From the NCBI GenBank assembly GCA_034658975.1, contig JAYEGJ010000046.1, positions 1-12,915 on the forward strand: DNA of 12,915 nt, read 5' to 3'. Numbering within the stretch: the first letter of the stretch is position 1; each line of letters begins with the position of its first letter. Both the position numbers and the translations under genes were made by a program. The notes below the pieces were generated by a model. The model was not told the origin of the DNA, made no database searches, and was given only the letters and a program-made list of their open reading frames with translations. Of the stretch, positions 6,816 to 12,901 are shown one piece after another. The stretch is from SZUA-217 sp034658975 (lineage in GTDB: Bacteria > Actinomycetota > Acidimicrobiia > Spongiisociales > ZC4RG35).

Positions 6816-8638
6816 GACTCGTCGTCCACCTTGAGGGCGGCGACGAATGCCTCCTGGGGCACCTCGACAGAGCCGACCATCTTCATCCGCTTCTTGCCTT
6901 CCTTCTGACGCTGGAGGAGTTTCTTCTTTCTCGAGATGTCGCCGCCGTAGCACTTGGCGGTGACATCCTTGCGACGAGCCTTGACCGTCTCGCGACTGAT
7001 TATCTTGCCGCCGATCGCGGCCTGGATCGGCACGTCGAACATCTGTCTAGGGATCAGCTCACGGAGACGTCCGGTCATCTTCTTCCCGTACTCGTTGGCA
7101 TTGTCCCGATGGACAATCGCCGAGAAGGCATCGACAGCCTGACCATTGAGAAGGATGTCCACCTTCACCAGGTCGGCCTCTCGATAATCGGCGGGTTCGT
7201 AGTCGAGGGATGCGTAACCCTTTGTCTTCGACTTGAGCAGGTCGAAGAAGTCAAAGACGATCTCGCCCAACGGGATCTCGAAGTCGAGTTCGACCCTCTC
7301 AGGGCTGAGGTAGTTCATGTTGCCGACAACTGCCCGACGACTCGTCGCCAGCTCCATGATCGGCCCGACGTACTCGGTCGGCGTCAAGATCATCGCCTTG
7401 ACGAAAGGCTCCGAAACGCCGACGCGGTCGGTCGGATCCGGAAGGTCCTGAGGTGATTTGATCTCCATCGTCGATCCGCCGGGCAAGGCGACCCGGTAGG
7501 CGACCGAGGGCGCCGTGGCGACGAGGTCGAGGTCGTACTCCCTCTCCAGCCGCTCCCTTACGATCTCCATGTGGAGAAGGCCGAGGAAGCCGACACGGAA
7601 CCCGAAGCCGAGGGCCTTGGACGTTTCGGGCTCCCATGCCAACGAGGCATCGTTGAGTCGCAGTTTCTCCAGGGCTTCCCGAAGCTTCTCAAAATCATCG
7701 CCGTCGGTCGGGAAGAGACCGGAATAGACCATCGGCTTCGGCTCTGCGTACCCGGTGAGCGGATCGGATGCCGGGTGATGGGTGTCGGTGATGGTGTCCC
7801 CTACCTTGATCCGGTCGATCTCCTTGACCCCGGTAATCAGATAACCCACCTCACCGGGCCCGATGATCGCGACAGGCTCGGCATTGGGAGTCAGGAAGCC
7901 GATCTCGTTGGCGTCGTGAACTTCCCCCGTCGCCATGAACCGGACGCTATCACCGGATTGGAGCCGGCCGTCGACCACCCTGATGTAACAGACAACACCG
8001 CGGTAGGCATCGAAGTAGGAGTCGAACACCAGCGCTCGAAGCGGTGCATCGGGGTCTCCGCCCGGTGGGGGCACTTCCTTGACGATCGACTCGAGGACGT
8101 CGTCGATTCCGACCCCGGTCTTCGCCGACATCCGAACGATCTCGCCGGGATCGCCACCGAGAACTCCGACCATCTCATCGGCGACCCGGTCGGGGTCGGC
8201 CGCGGGCAGGTCGATCTTGTTGATGGCGGGGATGACTTCGAGTCCGGCGTCGATTGCCAGATAGGCATTGGCCAGAGTCTGCGCCTGGACGCCCTGGGCT
8301 GCATCGGTGAGGAGAAGCGCACCCTCACAGGCTGCCAGCGACCTGCTCACCTCGTAGGAGAAGTCCACATGTCCGGGCGTGTCGATCAGGTTGAGCTCGT
8401 ATTCCTCCCCGTCGGCGGCCTCGTAGTTGAGCCGAACCGTTTGGGCCTTGATCGTGATTCCACGCTCCCGCTCCAGCTCCATCGAATCGAGGATCTGTTC
8501 TTTCATCTCCCGGGCCGAGACCGCCCCTGTTTTCTCCAGGAAGCGATCGGCCAGCGTCGACTTGCCATGGTCGATGTGGGCGATGATTGAGAAGTTACGT
8601 ATGCGCGATTGGTCGGTCATTGGCTCACTGGGAACCAT
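6812..8638 (-). CDS. lepA: Elongation factor 4 (LepA), ribosome-associated GTPase
   Basis: LepA/EF4 is an EF-G-like GTPase that acts on ribosomes during translation or 30S assembly. The protein is 608 residues, typical for the family. G-domain motifs are AHIDHGKST (20-28), RGIT (59-62), DTPGHVDF (86-93) and NKID (140-143). The LepA-specific C-terminal domain is present (YEPADYREADLVKVDILLNG, then KMTGRLRELIPRQMF and GGKIISRETVKARRKDVTAK CYGGDISRKKKLLQRQKEGK in the tail). Two starts are possible: ATG at 8638, preceded by AGGA four bases upstream, and ATG at 8620 (MTDQSRIRNFS), closer to where most homologues begin. I list the longer. It is the first gene of the minus-strand block and overlaps hemW by 4 nt. 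Confidence 0.97.
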   Translation of the reverse strand: MVPSEPMTDQSRIRNFSIIAHIDHGKSTLADRFLEKTGAVSAREMKEQILDSMELERERGITIKAQTVRLNYEAADGEEYELNLIDTPGHVDFSYEVSRSLAACEGALLLTDAAQGVQAQTLANAYLAIDAGLEVIPAINKIDLPAADPDRVADEMVGVLGGDPGEIVRMSAKTGVGIDDVLESIVKEVPPPGGDPDAPLRALVFDSYFDAYRGVVCYIRVVDGRLQSGDSVRFMATGEVHDANEIGFLTPNAEPVAIIGPGEVGYLITGVKEIDRIKVGDTITDTHHPASDPLTGYAEPKPMVYSGLFPTDGDDFEKLREALEKLRLNDASLAWEPETSKALGFGFRVGFLGLLHMEIVRERLEREYDLDLVATAPSVAYRVALPGGSTMEIKSPQDLPDPTDRVGVSEPFVKAMILTPTEYVGPIMELATSRRAVVGNMNYLSPERVELDFEIPLGEIVFDFFDLLKSKTKGYASLDYEPADYREADLVKVDILLNGQAVDAFSAIVHRDNANEYGKKMTGRLRELIPRQMFDVPIQAAIGGKIISRETVKARRKDVTAKCYGGDISRKKKLLQRQKEGKKRMKMVGSVEVPQEAFVAALKVDDES

Positions 8639-8725
8639 GGAATCCTACCGGCGGTTCTCGCCTCTCCCATTCCTGTCCCTGGCACCCCTTACCTTCGAAA
8701 TCGAGACAGAACAGAGGGGGATCTC
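8639..8725. promoter_or_regulatory. Divergent promoter region between lepA and the DUF4262 gene
   Basis: This 87-nt gap separates two divergently transcribed genes, so it must hold promoters for both unless lepA is driven from inside the neighbour. I see no convincing -35/-10 pair in either direction; TACCTT (8691-8696) on the plus strand is at most a weak -10. A strong Shine-Dalgarno for the plus-strand gene (AGAGGGGG, 8713-8720) lies five bases before its ATG. No CIRCE-like repeat is present. Confidence 0.4.
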
Positions 8726-9232
8726 ATGAATGCACGCACACAGGCGTGGCTCGACCAGGAGGATGCGCGACTGAAGGCGATCATCCGCGAGCACGGATGG
8801 TTCATCCAGTACGTCGGCGGAGGAGACTGCTCGGCGCCGTGGTGTGACGGTGGGCACGACGACGGCCCGACCTTTGGCTACACCACCGGGCTGTTCGGGC
8901 TCGGCCACCCCGAGTTGCTGGTGTTCGGCCTCGACATGCACACCACCTCGGGCCTGCTCAATACCGTGGGAGAACGCATCAAGGGCGGGGACACCCTGAT
9001 CCCCGGGATCGAGCTGACCTTCGACGAGTGGCCAGGCCACGAAGTGATACCCGAGGAGGTTCCCAACCCGGGGGAGATCGTGTTCACCGCCAACCGCTTC
9101 TACCAGCGTCCCGACGAGGCCTCGGTGCCGGTGCTGCAACTCACCTACACCGACAAGAACGGTCTCTTCCCCTGGGACGAGGGGTATCCCCATCCCGAGT
9201 TACAGCCTCGTCCAGGGACATTTCGGGCGTGA
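8726..9232 (+). CDS. DUF4262 family protein of unknown function
   Basis: A 168-residue protein that resembles the DUF4262 family: an N-terminal helix (TQAWLDQEDARLKAIIREHGWFI), then a segment FGYTTGLFGLGHPELLVFGL (50-69) typical of the family, then HTTSGLLNTVGERIKGGD. A Cys pair, C35 and C40 (CSAPWC), sits in a loop before the conserved segment. The C-terminal third holds FTANRFYQRPDEASVPVLQLTYTD. No signal peptide or membrane segment is seen, so it should be cytoplasmic. The ATG at 8726 was chosen because of the strong AGAGGGGG ribosome binding site. The stop codon is only 32 nt before the Phd antitoxin start and overlaps its putative -35. Biochemical function of the family is not established; no link with the toxin-antitoxin pair is proven. 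Confidence 0.8.
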   Translation: MNARTQAWLDQEDARLKAIIREHGWFIQYVGGGDCSAPWCDGGHDDGPTFGYTTGLFGLGHPELLVFGLDMHTTSGLLNTVGERIKGGDTLIPGIELTFDEWPGHEVIPEEVPNPGEIVFTANRFYQRPDEASVPVLQLTYTDKNGLFPWDEGYPHPELQPRPGTFRA

Positions 9233-9264
9233 CTATGACTAAGGGGTTAGCTAAGCTGGGAGGC
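9229..9264 (+). promoter_or_regulatory. Putative promoter and operator of the Phd/VapC pair, leaderless type
   Basis: GTGACT (9229-9234) and TAAGCT (9252-9257) are spaced by 17 bp, the ideal -35 to -10 distance. Transcription would begin seven or eight bases later, at about the ATG at 9265, giving a leaderless mRNA, a common form in Actinobacteria. CTAA-GGGG-TTAG (9239-9250) is an inverted repeat, and TTAGCTAA (9247-9254) is a perfect 8-bp palindrome overlapping the -10. Such half-site arrays suit autorepression by the antitoxin. A GGGAGG just before the ATG is too close to act as a normal ribosome binding site. Promoter use is inferred. Confidence 0.5.
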
Positions 9265-9495
9265 ATGGCAGAGGTCGGCGTCCACAAGGCCAAGACGGAG
9301 CTGTCGAAACTCCTGAAACGGGTTGCGATGGGCGAGGAGATCATCATCACCCGGAACGGCGAGCCGGTGGCGAAACTGGTACCCATCGAAGTCAGGAAGG
9401 AGCGGGTCTTCGGTCTCGATGCGGGCCTTGTCGAGATCTCGGAAGACTTCGACGACCCTCTCCCCGACGAGATCCTCGAGTTGTTTGAATCGTGA
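9265..9495 (+). CDS. Phd/YefM family antitoxin
   Basis: A 76-residue protein with the canonical Phd/YefM N-terminal DNA-binding fold: VGVHKAKTELSKLLKRV (4-20), then GEEIIITRNGEPVAKLVPI (23-41), the most conserved stretch in the family. The acidic C-terminus (EISEDFDDPLPDEILELFES) is the usual disordered toxin-binding tail that would cover the PIN active site. The ATG at 9265 gives the family N-terminus; an in-frame ATG at 9235 would add ten residues (MTKGLAKLGG) with no family match and would lie inside the putative promoter. The last codons overlap the toxin GTG start by 4 nt, indicating coupled translation. Phd antitoxins usually repress their own operon by binding inverted repeats at the promoter. 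Confidence 0.93.
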   Translation: MAEVGVHKAKTELSKLLKRVAMGEEIIITRNGEPVAKLVPIEVRKERVFGLDAGLVEISEDFDDPLPDEILELFES

Positions 9496-9878
9496 AGATC
9501 CTCCTCGACACCCACGTGTTCATTTGGATCAACTCGGCTCCAGAGCGCCTCGGGAATCTGAACGCTCCTCTGAAAGACTCAGACAATCAGTTGGTCCTCT
9601 CGGCGGTGAGTTCCTTGGAGATCACGATCAAGCACAAACTCGGGAAACTGAGTCTTCCGGTCACACCGTCTGCCTACGTGCCATCGCGTATGGAAGCGAA
9701 TCATGTCGAAGGACTCCCGATCGAACATGCCCATGCTCTGGCGGTAGAGCGTCTTCCGCTTCACCACCGTGATCCGTTCGACCGGCTGCTGGTAGCACAG
9801 TGTGAGTTGGAGGATCTTGTCCTAGCCACCGTGGATCCCGTCTTCCGCGTCTACACAGACCGACTGCTGGCACCGTGA
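9492..9878 (+). CDS. PIN domain ribonuclease toxin (VapC type, Sll0205-like subgroup)
   Basis: A 128-residue PIN domain protein. Metal-binding acidic residues are visible: D6 (LLDTH), E43 (SAVSSLEITIKHKLGKL), D94/D97 (HHRDPFDRLLVAQ) and D115 (LATVDPVF). The LLDTH start and HRDPFDRLL motif mark the Sll0205-like VapC subgroup, usually partnered by Phd-type antitoxins, as here. VapC toxins cleave tRNA or rRNA when freed from the antitoxin; the target here is unknown. The start is a GTG at 9492 inside a GTGA overlap with the antitoxin stop. No frame damage is seen, so the pair looks intact. Confidence 0.92.
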   Translation: MKILLDTHVFIWINSAPERLGNLNAPLKDSDNQLVLSAVSSLEITIKHKLGKLSLPVTPSAYVPSRMEANHVEGLPIEHAHALAVERLPLHHRDPFDRLLVAQCELEDLVLATVDPVFRVYTDRLLAP

Positions 9879-9970
9879 TGTGCCTATGAGCCCGGTGCCT
9901 GTTACCCTTTCGGCTCCGGCGCTCAGACTCGCTCGAAGTGTCGGAACCCCAACCAACAGTTGAGTTTCAC
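9879..9970 (+). promoter_or_regulatory. rpsT upstream region with possible promoter
   Basis: This 92-nt region lies between the PIN toxin stop and rpsT. TACCCT (9903-9908) fits a minimal -10, with no good -35 at 17-18 bp. It would give a leader of about 55 nt. The ribosome binding site is weak (TTGAG about 6 nt before the ATG). Nothing else is recognised here. rpsT probably needs its own promoter because ribosomal protein demand differs from that of the toxin pair. Confidence 0.3.
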
Positions 9971-10222
9971 ATGGCCAACATCAAGTCACAGAAGAAGCGC
10001 AATCGCCAGAACGAGACGCGGCGCGGCCGCAACAAGTCGGTTATGAGCGATCTGAAGACCAGCATCAAGAAGGTCGAGGCTGCTGCCGCCGCCGGCGAAC
10101 CCACCGATGAGCTGTACAAGGACGCCCAGAAAAAGATCGACGTTGCTACACAGAAGGGCGTGCTTCACGCCAACACTGCCGCCCGCAAGAAGTCCCGTCT
10201 GGCCACTTCGATCTCCAACTAA
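9971..10222 (+). CDS. rpsT: 30S ribosomal protein S20
   Basis: An 83-residue, strongly basic protein with the S20 signature: MANIKSQKKRNRQNETRRGRNKSVMSDLKT in two adjoining parts, then the Ala-rich helix (EAAAAAGEP) and the C-terminal KGVLHANTAARKKSRLA. S20 is a primary binder of 16S rRNA in the 30S body. The ATG at 9971 is where all homologues begin; a further upstream in-frame ATG at 9938 has no family match. rpsT divergent from or next to lepA is a widespread arrangement; here the DUF4262 gene and the Phd/VapC pair lie between them. A hairpin terminator follows. Confidence 0.97.
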   Translation: MANIKSQKKRNRQNETRRGRNKSVMSDLKTSIKKVEAAAAAGEPTDELYKDAQKKIDVATQKGVLHANTAARKKSRLATSISN

Positions 10223-10232
10223 CGCGACCTGA

Positions 10233-10260
10233 GGTAGTACGTCCCATATATGGGACTACC
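10233..10260. repeat. Nested inverted repeat after rpsT
   Basis: TCCCATATATGGGA (10242-10255) is a perfect 14-bp palindrome. It is flanked by a second inverted pair, GGTAGT (10233-10238) and ACTACC (10255-10260), so the whole can fold as a longer stem with a small bulge on the left arm. It lies 10 nt after the rpsT stop and before the GC-rich terminator. It has no following T-tract. It could be a protein-binding site, an mRNA 3' stabiliser or an RNase processing site. Confidence 0.6.
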
Positions 10261-10275
10261 CGCCTCGAGAGTGAC

Positions 10276-10302
10276 GCCCGGTACCCGAGTGCCGGGCTTT
10301 CT
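10276..10302 (+). terminator. Rho-independent terminator of rpsT
   Basis: GCCCGGTA (10276-10283) pairs with TGCCGGGC (10290-10297), eight pairs including one G-U, over a 6-base loop, followed by TTTCT. It ends the plus-strand rpsT transcript. The minus-strand gene ending at 10308 points toward it, but the reverse side has no T-tract, so it is probably one-way. Confidence 0.75.
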
Positions 10303-10307
10303 CGCGG

Positions 10308-11861
10308 CTAGTAGCCGATCGCTCTCCCTTCGGGGAAGACGTTGATCCATGGCGTGCCTGGGGGGAGGTACAGAGGACTGCCGTCTGACGTCGTCAGCAT
10401 GAACGGGTCGTGCGTAGTCGCCCGACTCCACACTCCCTCCACCACGCGACCCTGGGCGAACACGAGAGCCGTCCCCTGGCCAACCGTATCGATGACGGGA
10501 ACCGGCGAACCCAACACCGTCGGTGGCACGGCAAGCTCGGAGACCGGACCCACCAGCACAACCACCGTCTCAACCCACACCTGCTCGATGGAGCCGTCGG
10601 CGAGCACCCAGTTGTGCGGCCCGCCACCCCGCGAGCGGAGATACCGAGTCCCATCCCATGTCCACGTCACGGTGACCGGATCCGACCATTGCAGGCTCAC
10701 CGAGGTTGCGCTCGGACCTTCCGGGAGAACACCCCATGTGAACAGAGACGGCGGTGGCGTGTCGGTGTAACCGGCAGCATCGGCAACCTGCCGGATCGCA
10801 GTCGTATCGCCGTAGATATTGTGCGGTGCTTTGCGTTCCGAGATGCGGAACAGCGATGACCCCGAATCCCGCTCCCGGAGGACCTGCACCCCCTCCGCCA
10901 CGGCGAGGTCGACGATCCAGGGCTGCCCTCCGCTGACCACCACCGTGGCCGACAGTGGAAGAGCGAGTCCGAAATCGGTGGGGCGCAGCGATCGGACCGG
11001 TCCCAGGTACGTCGAGTCGGATTGATGGAACAGCGCCATCCACCTGGTCAGATCGTCTTCCACCAGAGTCTCCATGACGGCGTCCGCCTGGTCGACCCCA
11101 GACTGCGGCCTGGCCCCGCTGTGGTCGTCGATCTTCACCGCAACGACCCGCTGGTTCCAATCCGGCCCCTGGAGAGGGACCCCGTTGAGGGGAGCGATTC
11201 GCTTGAGCGGCACCCTCATCTCCAGTCCGAGCACCCTGGCCATGAACATCGCCATCTGGTCTCTGAGCACAGGATCGTTTGGGCAGTAGCGGGCCGGATT
11301 GGTGGCACACCCCGCAGTTATTCCGCCACGGGCCAGAGTGTCCACTGCGTCGGCATACACCGCCTCCGGTGGGAGGTCGCCGAACCCGATGGCGTCGTAG
11401 ATCTCCGCGATCCGGTTGCCAAACGCCCGGACGAGTAGTTGTGCCATCTCGGCGCGACTGAGCGGGTCGGCTGGGCGGAAGGTTCCGTCCGTGTGCCCCG
11501 TGATGATCCCGGCACCGGACAGCGCGTTGACGTCGCCGGCGTACCAGGCGGCCGGATCCACGTCGGAGTAGTAACCCGTGTCAATAGGCTCCGGCTGGAG
11601 AACCCGGGCGATGAGCGCGGCGGCCTCGGCTCTGATCAGGACACGCCCCGGGCAGAAATACTCTGGCGCACAGCCATTGGTGATCCCGGCGGCGGCGAGC
11701 GCCTCTATCGCCCCCTCGGCGAAGTTCCAGTCATCGTCGAGGTATGTCCCGCCGGGTGGGAGCGTTGAATCCGTCTCCTGGCCCGACGCCGGAAACGTGG
11801 CCGTCGTCAGGGCCACGACCACAACCAGAACCAGAACCAGACTCAGCAACCGATCTGTCAT
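10308..11861 (-). CDS. Secreted SLH-repeat protein with DUF3048 (YerB-like) domain
   Basis: A 517-residue exported protein. Residues 1-27 form a signal peptide (basic start, long hydrophobic core, ASG near the cleavage site). Three S-layer homology repeats follow at about 42-88, 97-147 and 160-212, with typical GITNG / GIITGH / GITAGC turns and RAEAAALIARVL-like helices. Repeats 1 and 3 each hold a Cys pair (C64/C70, C185/C193), probably disulfides outside the cell. From about 223 the protein matches DUF3048: PLNGVPL, AVKIDDHSGARPQSGVDQAD (241-260) and LGPVRSLRPTDF (286-297), then a C-terminal DUF3048-type domain ending near 510. The SLH repeats suggest binding to cell-wall polymer; the DUF3048 role is unknown. 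It stands alone, convergent with rpsT. A -10-like TACGCT six bases before the ATG suggests a leaderless mRNA. Confidence 0.9.
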   Translation of the reverse strand: MTDRLLSLVLVLVVVVALTTATFPASGQETDSTLPPGGTYLDDDWNFAEGAIEALAAAGITNGCAPEYFCPGRVLIRAEAAALIARVLQPEPIDTGYYSDVDPAAWYAGDVNALSGAGIITGHTDGTFRPADPLSRAEMAQLLVRAFGNRIAEIYDAIGFGDLPPEAVYADAVDTLARGGITAGCATNPARYCPNDPVLRDQMAMFMARVLGLEMRVPLKRIAPLNGVPLQGPDWNQRVVAVKIDDHSGARPQSGVDQADAVMETLVEDDLTRWMALFHQSDSTYLGPVRSLRPTDFGLALPLSATVVVSGGQPWIVDLAVAEGVQVLRERDSGSSLFRISERKAPHNIYGDTTAIRQVADAAGYTDTPPPSLFTWGVLPEGPSATSVSLQWSDPVTVTWTWDGTRYLRSRGGGPHNWVLADGSIEQVWVETVVVLVGPVSELAVPPTVLGSPVPVIDTVGQGTALVFAQGRVVEGVWSRATTHDPFMLTTSDGSPLYLPPGTPWINVFPEGRAIGY

Positions 11862-11867
11862 TGGACC

Positions 11868-11873
11868 AGCGTA
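11868..11873 (-). promoter_or_regulatory. Possible -10 element of the SLH/DUF3048 gene
   Basis: On the minus strand TACGCT (11873-11868) ends six bases before the ATG at 11861. This spacing would put the transcript start at or next to the ATG. No good -35 is seen at 16-18 bp. No ribosome binding site precedes the ATG, which agrees with a leaderless transcript. Confidence 0.35.
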
Positions 11874-11910
11874 GAACCCCGAACCCGACGCGAAGCTGTG
11901 GGTTTAGCGG

Positions 11911-12110
11911 GGCCTTCATCTCCTCGAGGGTGGGACAGAGTGAGTCCGGGAAGTAGCGATCACACTCCGTCTCAGTGAATCCCCGCACCAGGCGGTTCCT
12001 CGCGGACTCAATCAATCGCCGTCCATCGAGCGCGGAGATGACAATGAGCCCCTTCGGCGTGGTCGCAAGAGTCCCGGTAGGGGTCTCCTCCCACACCGGG
12101 CTCCTCCATA
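11911..12110 (-). pseudogene. Gene relic: C-terminal tail of a WD40/ATPase-type actinobacterial protein
   Basis: A minus-strand frame encodes TGTLATTPKGLIVISALDG, then RRLIESARNRLVRGFTETEC and DRYFPDSLCPTLEEMKA. This is the short tail seen at the C-terminus of many large actinobacterial WD40-repeat or AAA/SARP-like proteins (pattern LI-x-IARsRltR-x-LT-x-eEC-x-rYf-x-x-x-CP), preceded by what looks like one last WD40 strand. The upstream body is missing: in-frame sequence reaches a TAG at 12169-12171 after passing through an inverted repeat. The natural stop is lost too, the frame running on into the SLH gene region. It has no plausible start of its own except a GTG at 12096. I read it as a decayed remnant; assignment rests on remembered family patterns. 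Confidence 0.55.
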
Positions 12111-12124
12111 TCAGGATTCCTGAA

Positions 12125-12169
12125 GACGCGGCGAGAAAACCCGCCGTCAGAGCCGGGTTTTCTCGCGTC
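12125..12169. terminator. Strong inverted repeat, possible bidirectional terminator
   Basis: GCGAGAAAACCCG (12131-12143) is perfectly complementary to CGGGTTTTCTCGC (12154-12166), a 13-bp stem with a 10-base loop. Outer GAC/GTC (12125-12127, 12167-12169) extends it after a 3-base bulge. The T-run lies inside the stem on both strands, as in some bidirectional terminators. No intact gene ends at it, so it may be left over from the lost gene or insulate the toxin-antitoxin pair. The rest of 12170-12259 holds only a small hairpin (GACCTT/AAGGTC, 12194-12213) and nothing else I can name. Confidence 0.5.
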
Positions 12170-12259
12170 TACCCGGCGGAGCCAGCCACCTACGACCTTC
12201 TTCCAACAAGGTCTTCTGTCAGGTACAGACCAGCTTGGGGACCAATTGTGGACTGATGT

Positions 12260-12293
12260 AGCTGTAAGGGGGGTGGTGTAAGCTGTGGATACG
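12260..12293 (+). promoter_or_regulatory. Putative promoter and operator of the RHH/VapC pair
   Basis: TAAGCT (12279-12284) is a possible -10, nine bases before the ATG at 12294, leaving a leader of two or three bases. AGCTGT occurs at 12260-12265 and again at 12281-12286, start to start 21 bp, two helical turns, suitable for side-by-side binding of ribbon-helix-helix dimers. TAAGGGG (12265-12271) and TAAGCTG (12279-12285) also occur in the other toxin-antitoxin promoter. No clear -35 was found. Confidence 0.4.
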
Positions 12294-12503
12294 ATGAAAC
12301 GTCTCCAGATCATGATCGAAGAAGACCTCGATGACGCTCTTGGCCTCGAGGCCAAGAAGCAGCACACATCGAAGGCCGCCCTGATCCGCCGTTTCGTCCG
12401 TCAGCAGCTCGGAGGCGGGGTCTCGAACGACGATGCCCTTTTCGAGATGATCGGTGTCGATGAGTTCGAACCCTCACCAATCGACGACGTCGTCCACCGG
12501 TGA
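12294..12503 (+). CDS. Ribbon-helix-helix antitoxin (VapB/CopG type)
   Basis: A 69-residue protein. The N-terminal ribbon-helix-helix is clear: MKRLQIMIEEDLDDALGLEA, then KKQHTSKAALIRRFVRQQLG, a strand followed by two helices as in CopG-type VapB proteins. The C-terminal acidic tail (DDALFEMIGVDEFEPSPIDDVVHR) should wrap the toxin. I chose the ATG at 12294; a GTG at 12285 would add three residues (MDT) and would start directly after the -10-like TAAGCT, leaving no room for a transcript start. The stop overlaps the toxin GTG by 4 nt. RHH antitoxins usually repress their own operon. Confidence 0.92.
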   Translation: MKRLQIMIEEDLDDALGLEAKKQHTSKAALIRRFVRQQLGGGVSNDDALFEMIGVDEFEPSPIDDVVHR

Positions 12504-12901
12504 TATTCGTCGACACCTCCTTTTGGGTCGCCTTACGCAATCGACGCGACTCTCATCACACAGAAGCACGAGAATTGTTGTCGAGCCCCGACCTTTCCCC
12601 TCTTCTAACCACCAACCATGTGATCGGCGAGACGTGGACGTTTCTTCGGCGTCGTGCCGGACATGAGCCGGCAGTCGCCTTCCTCGAGGTGGTCAACAGG
12701 TCGGAGAGATTGGCGATCGAGCACGTCACCGAGACTCTCGAGGGTCAAGCCTTGAGATGGTTGCGGCGACATGATGAGAGGAAGTACGCGTTTGTCGACG
12801 CCACCAGCTTCCAGGTCATGATCAACTCGCGGATTGACACCGCCCTGGCCTTCGACGGAGACTTCGCGGCTGCCGGATTCGTCGAACTCCGACTGGGCTG
12901 A
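12500..12901 (+). CDS. PIN domain ribonuclease toxin VapC
   Basis: A 133-residue VapC. Active-site acids are D5 (IFVDTSFWVAL), E44 (NHVIGETWTFLRRR), D100 (YAFVDATSFQVM) and D119 (ALAFDGDFAAAGF), the four-acid PIN pattern in the usual order and spacing. This is the VDTS/FxDxTSF subgroup commonly paired with RHH antitoxins, and differs from the LLDTH-type toxin earlier in the window. The family cuts specific tRNAs or rRNA and arrests growth; this target is unknown. The start is GTG at 12500 inside a GTGA overlap with the antitoxin stop. The frame is intact, ending 14 nt before the window edge. Confidence 0.94.
   Translation: MIFVDTSFWVALRNRRDSHHTEARELLSSPDLSPLLTTNHVIGETWTFLRRRAGHEPAVAFLEVVNRSERLAIEHVTETLEGQALRWLRRHDERKYAFVDATSFQVMINSRIDTALAFDGDFAAAGFVELRLG

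Noticed and set aside
6816..6953. Longer hemW frame starting at 6953
   Set aside because: The extra 46 residues are the lepA tail read in another frame; the ATG at 6815 overlaps the lepA stop and fits the family.
7571..8590. Long plus-strand open frame (339 codons) opposite lepA
   Set aside because: It is the antisense shadow of the lepA G domain in high-GC DNA; its translation shows no recognisable domain.
8639..8725. CIRCE operator upstream of lepA
   Set aside because: No TTAGCACTC-N9-GAGTGCTAA-like repeat is present here or elsewhere in the window.
11731..11910. Continuation of the relic frame into the SLH gene as one functional 121-residue protein
   Set aside because: Past residue 62 the translation is low-complexity antisense-like sequence overlapping the SLH signal peptide in another frame; only the upstream part matches a known tail.
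12170..12260. Possible tRNA or small RNA in the spacer before the second toxin-antitoxin pair
   Set aside because: Only a 6-bp hairpin is visible; there is no cloverleaf, T-loop motif or CCA end.
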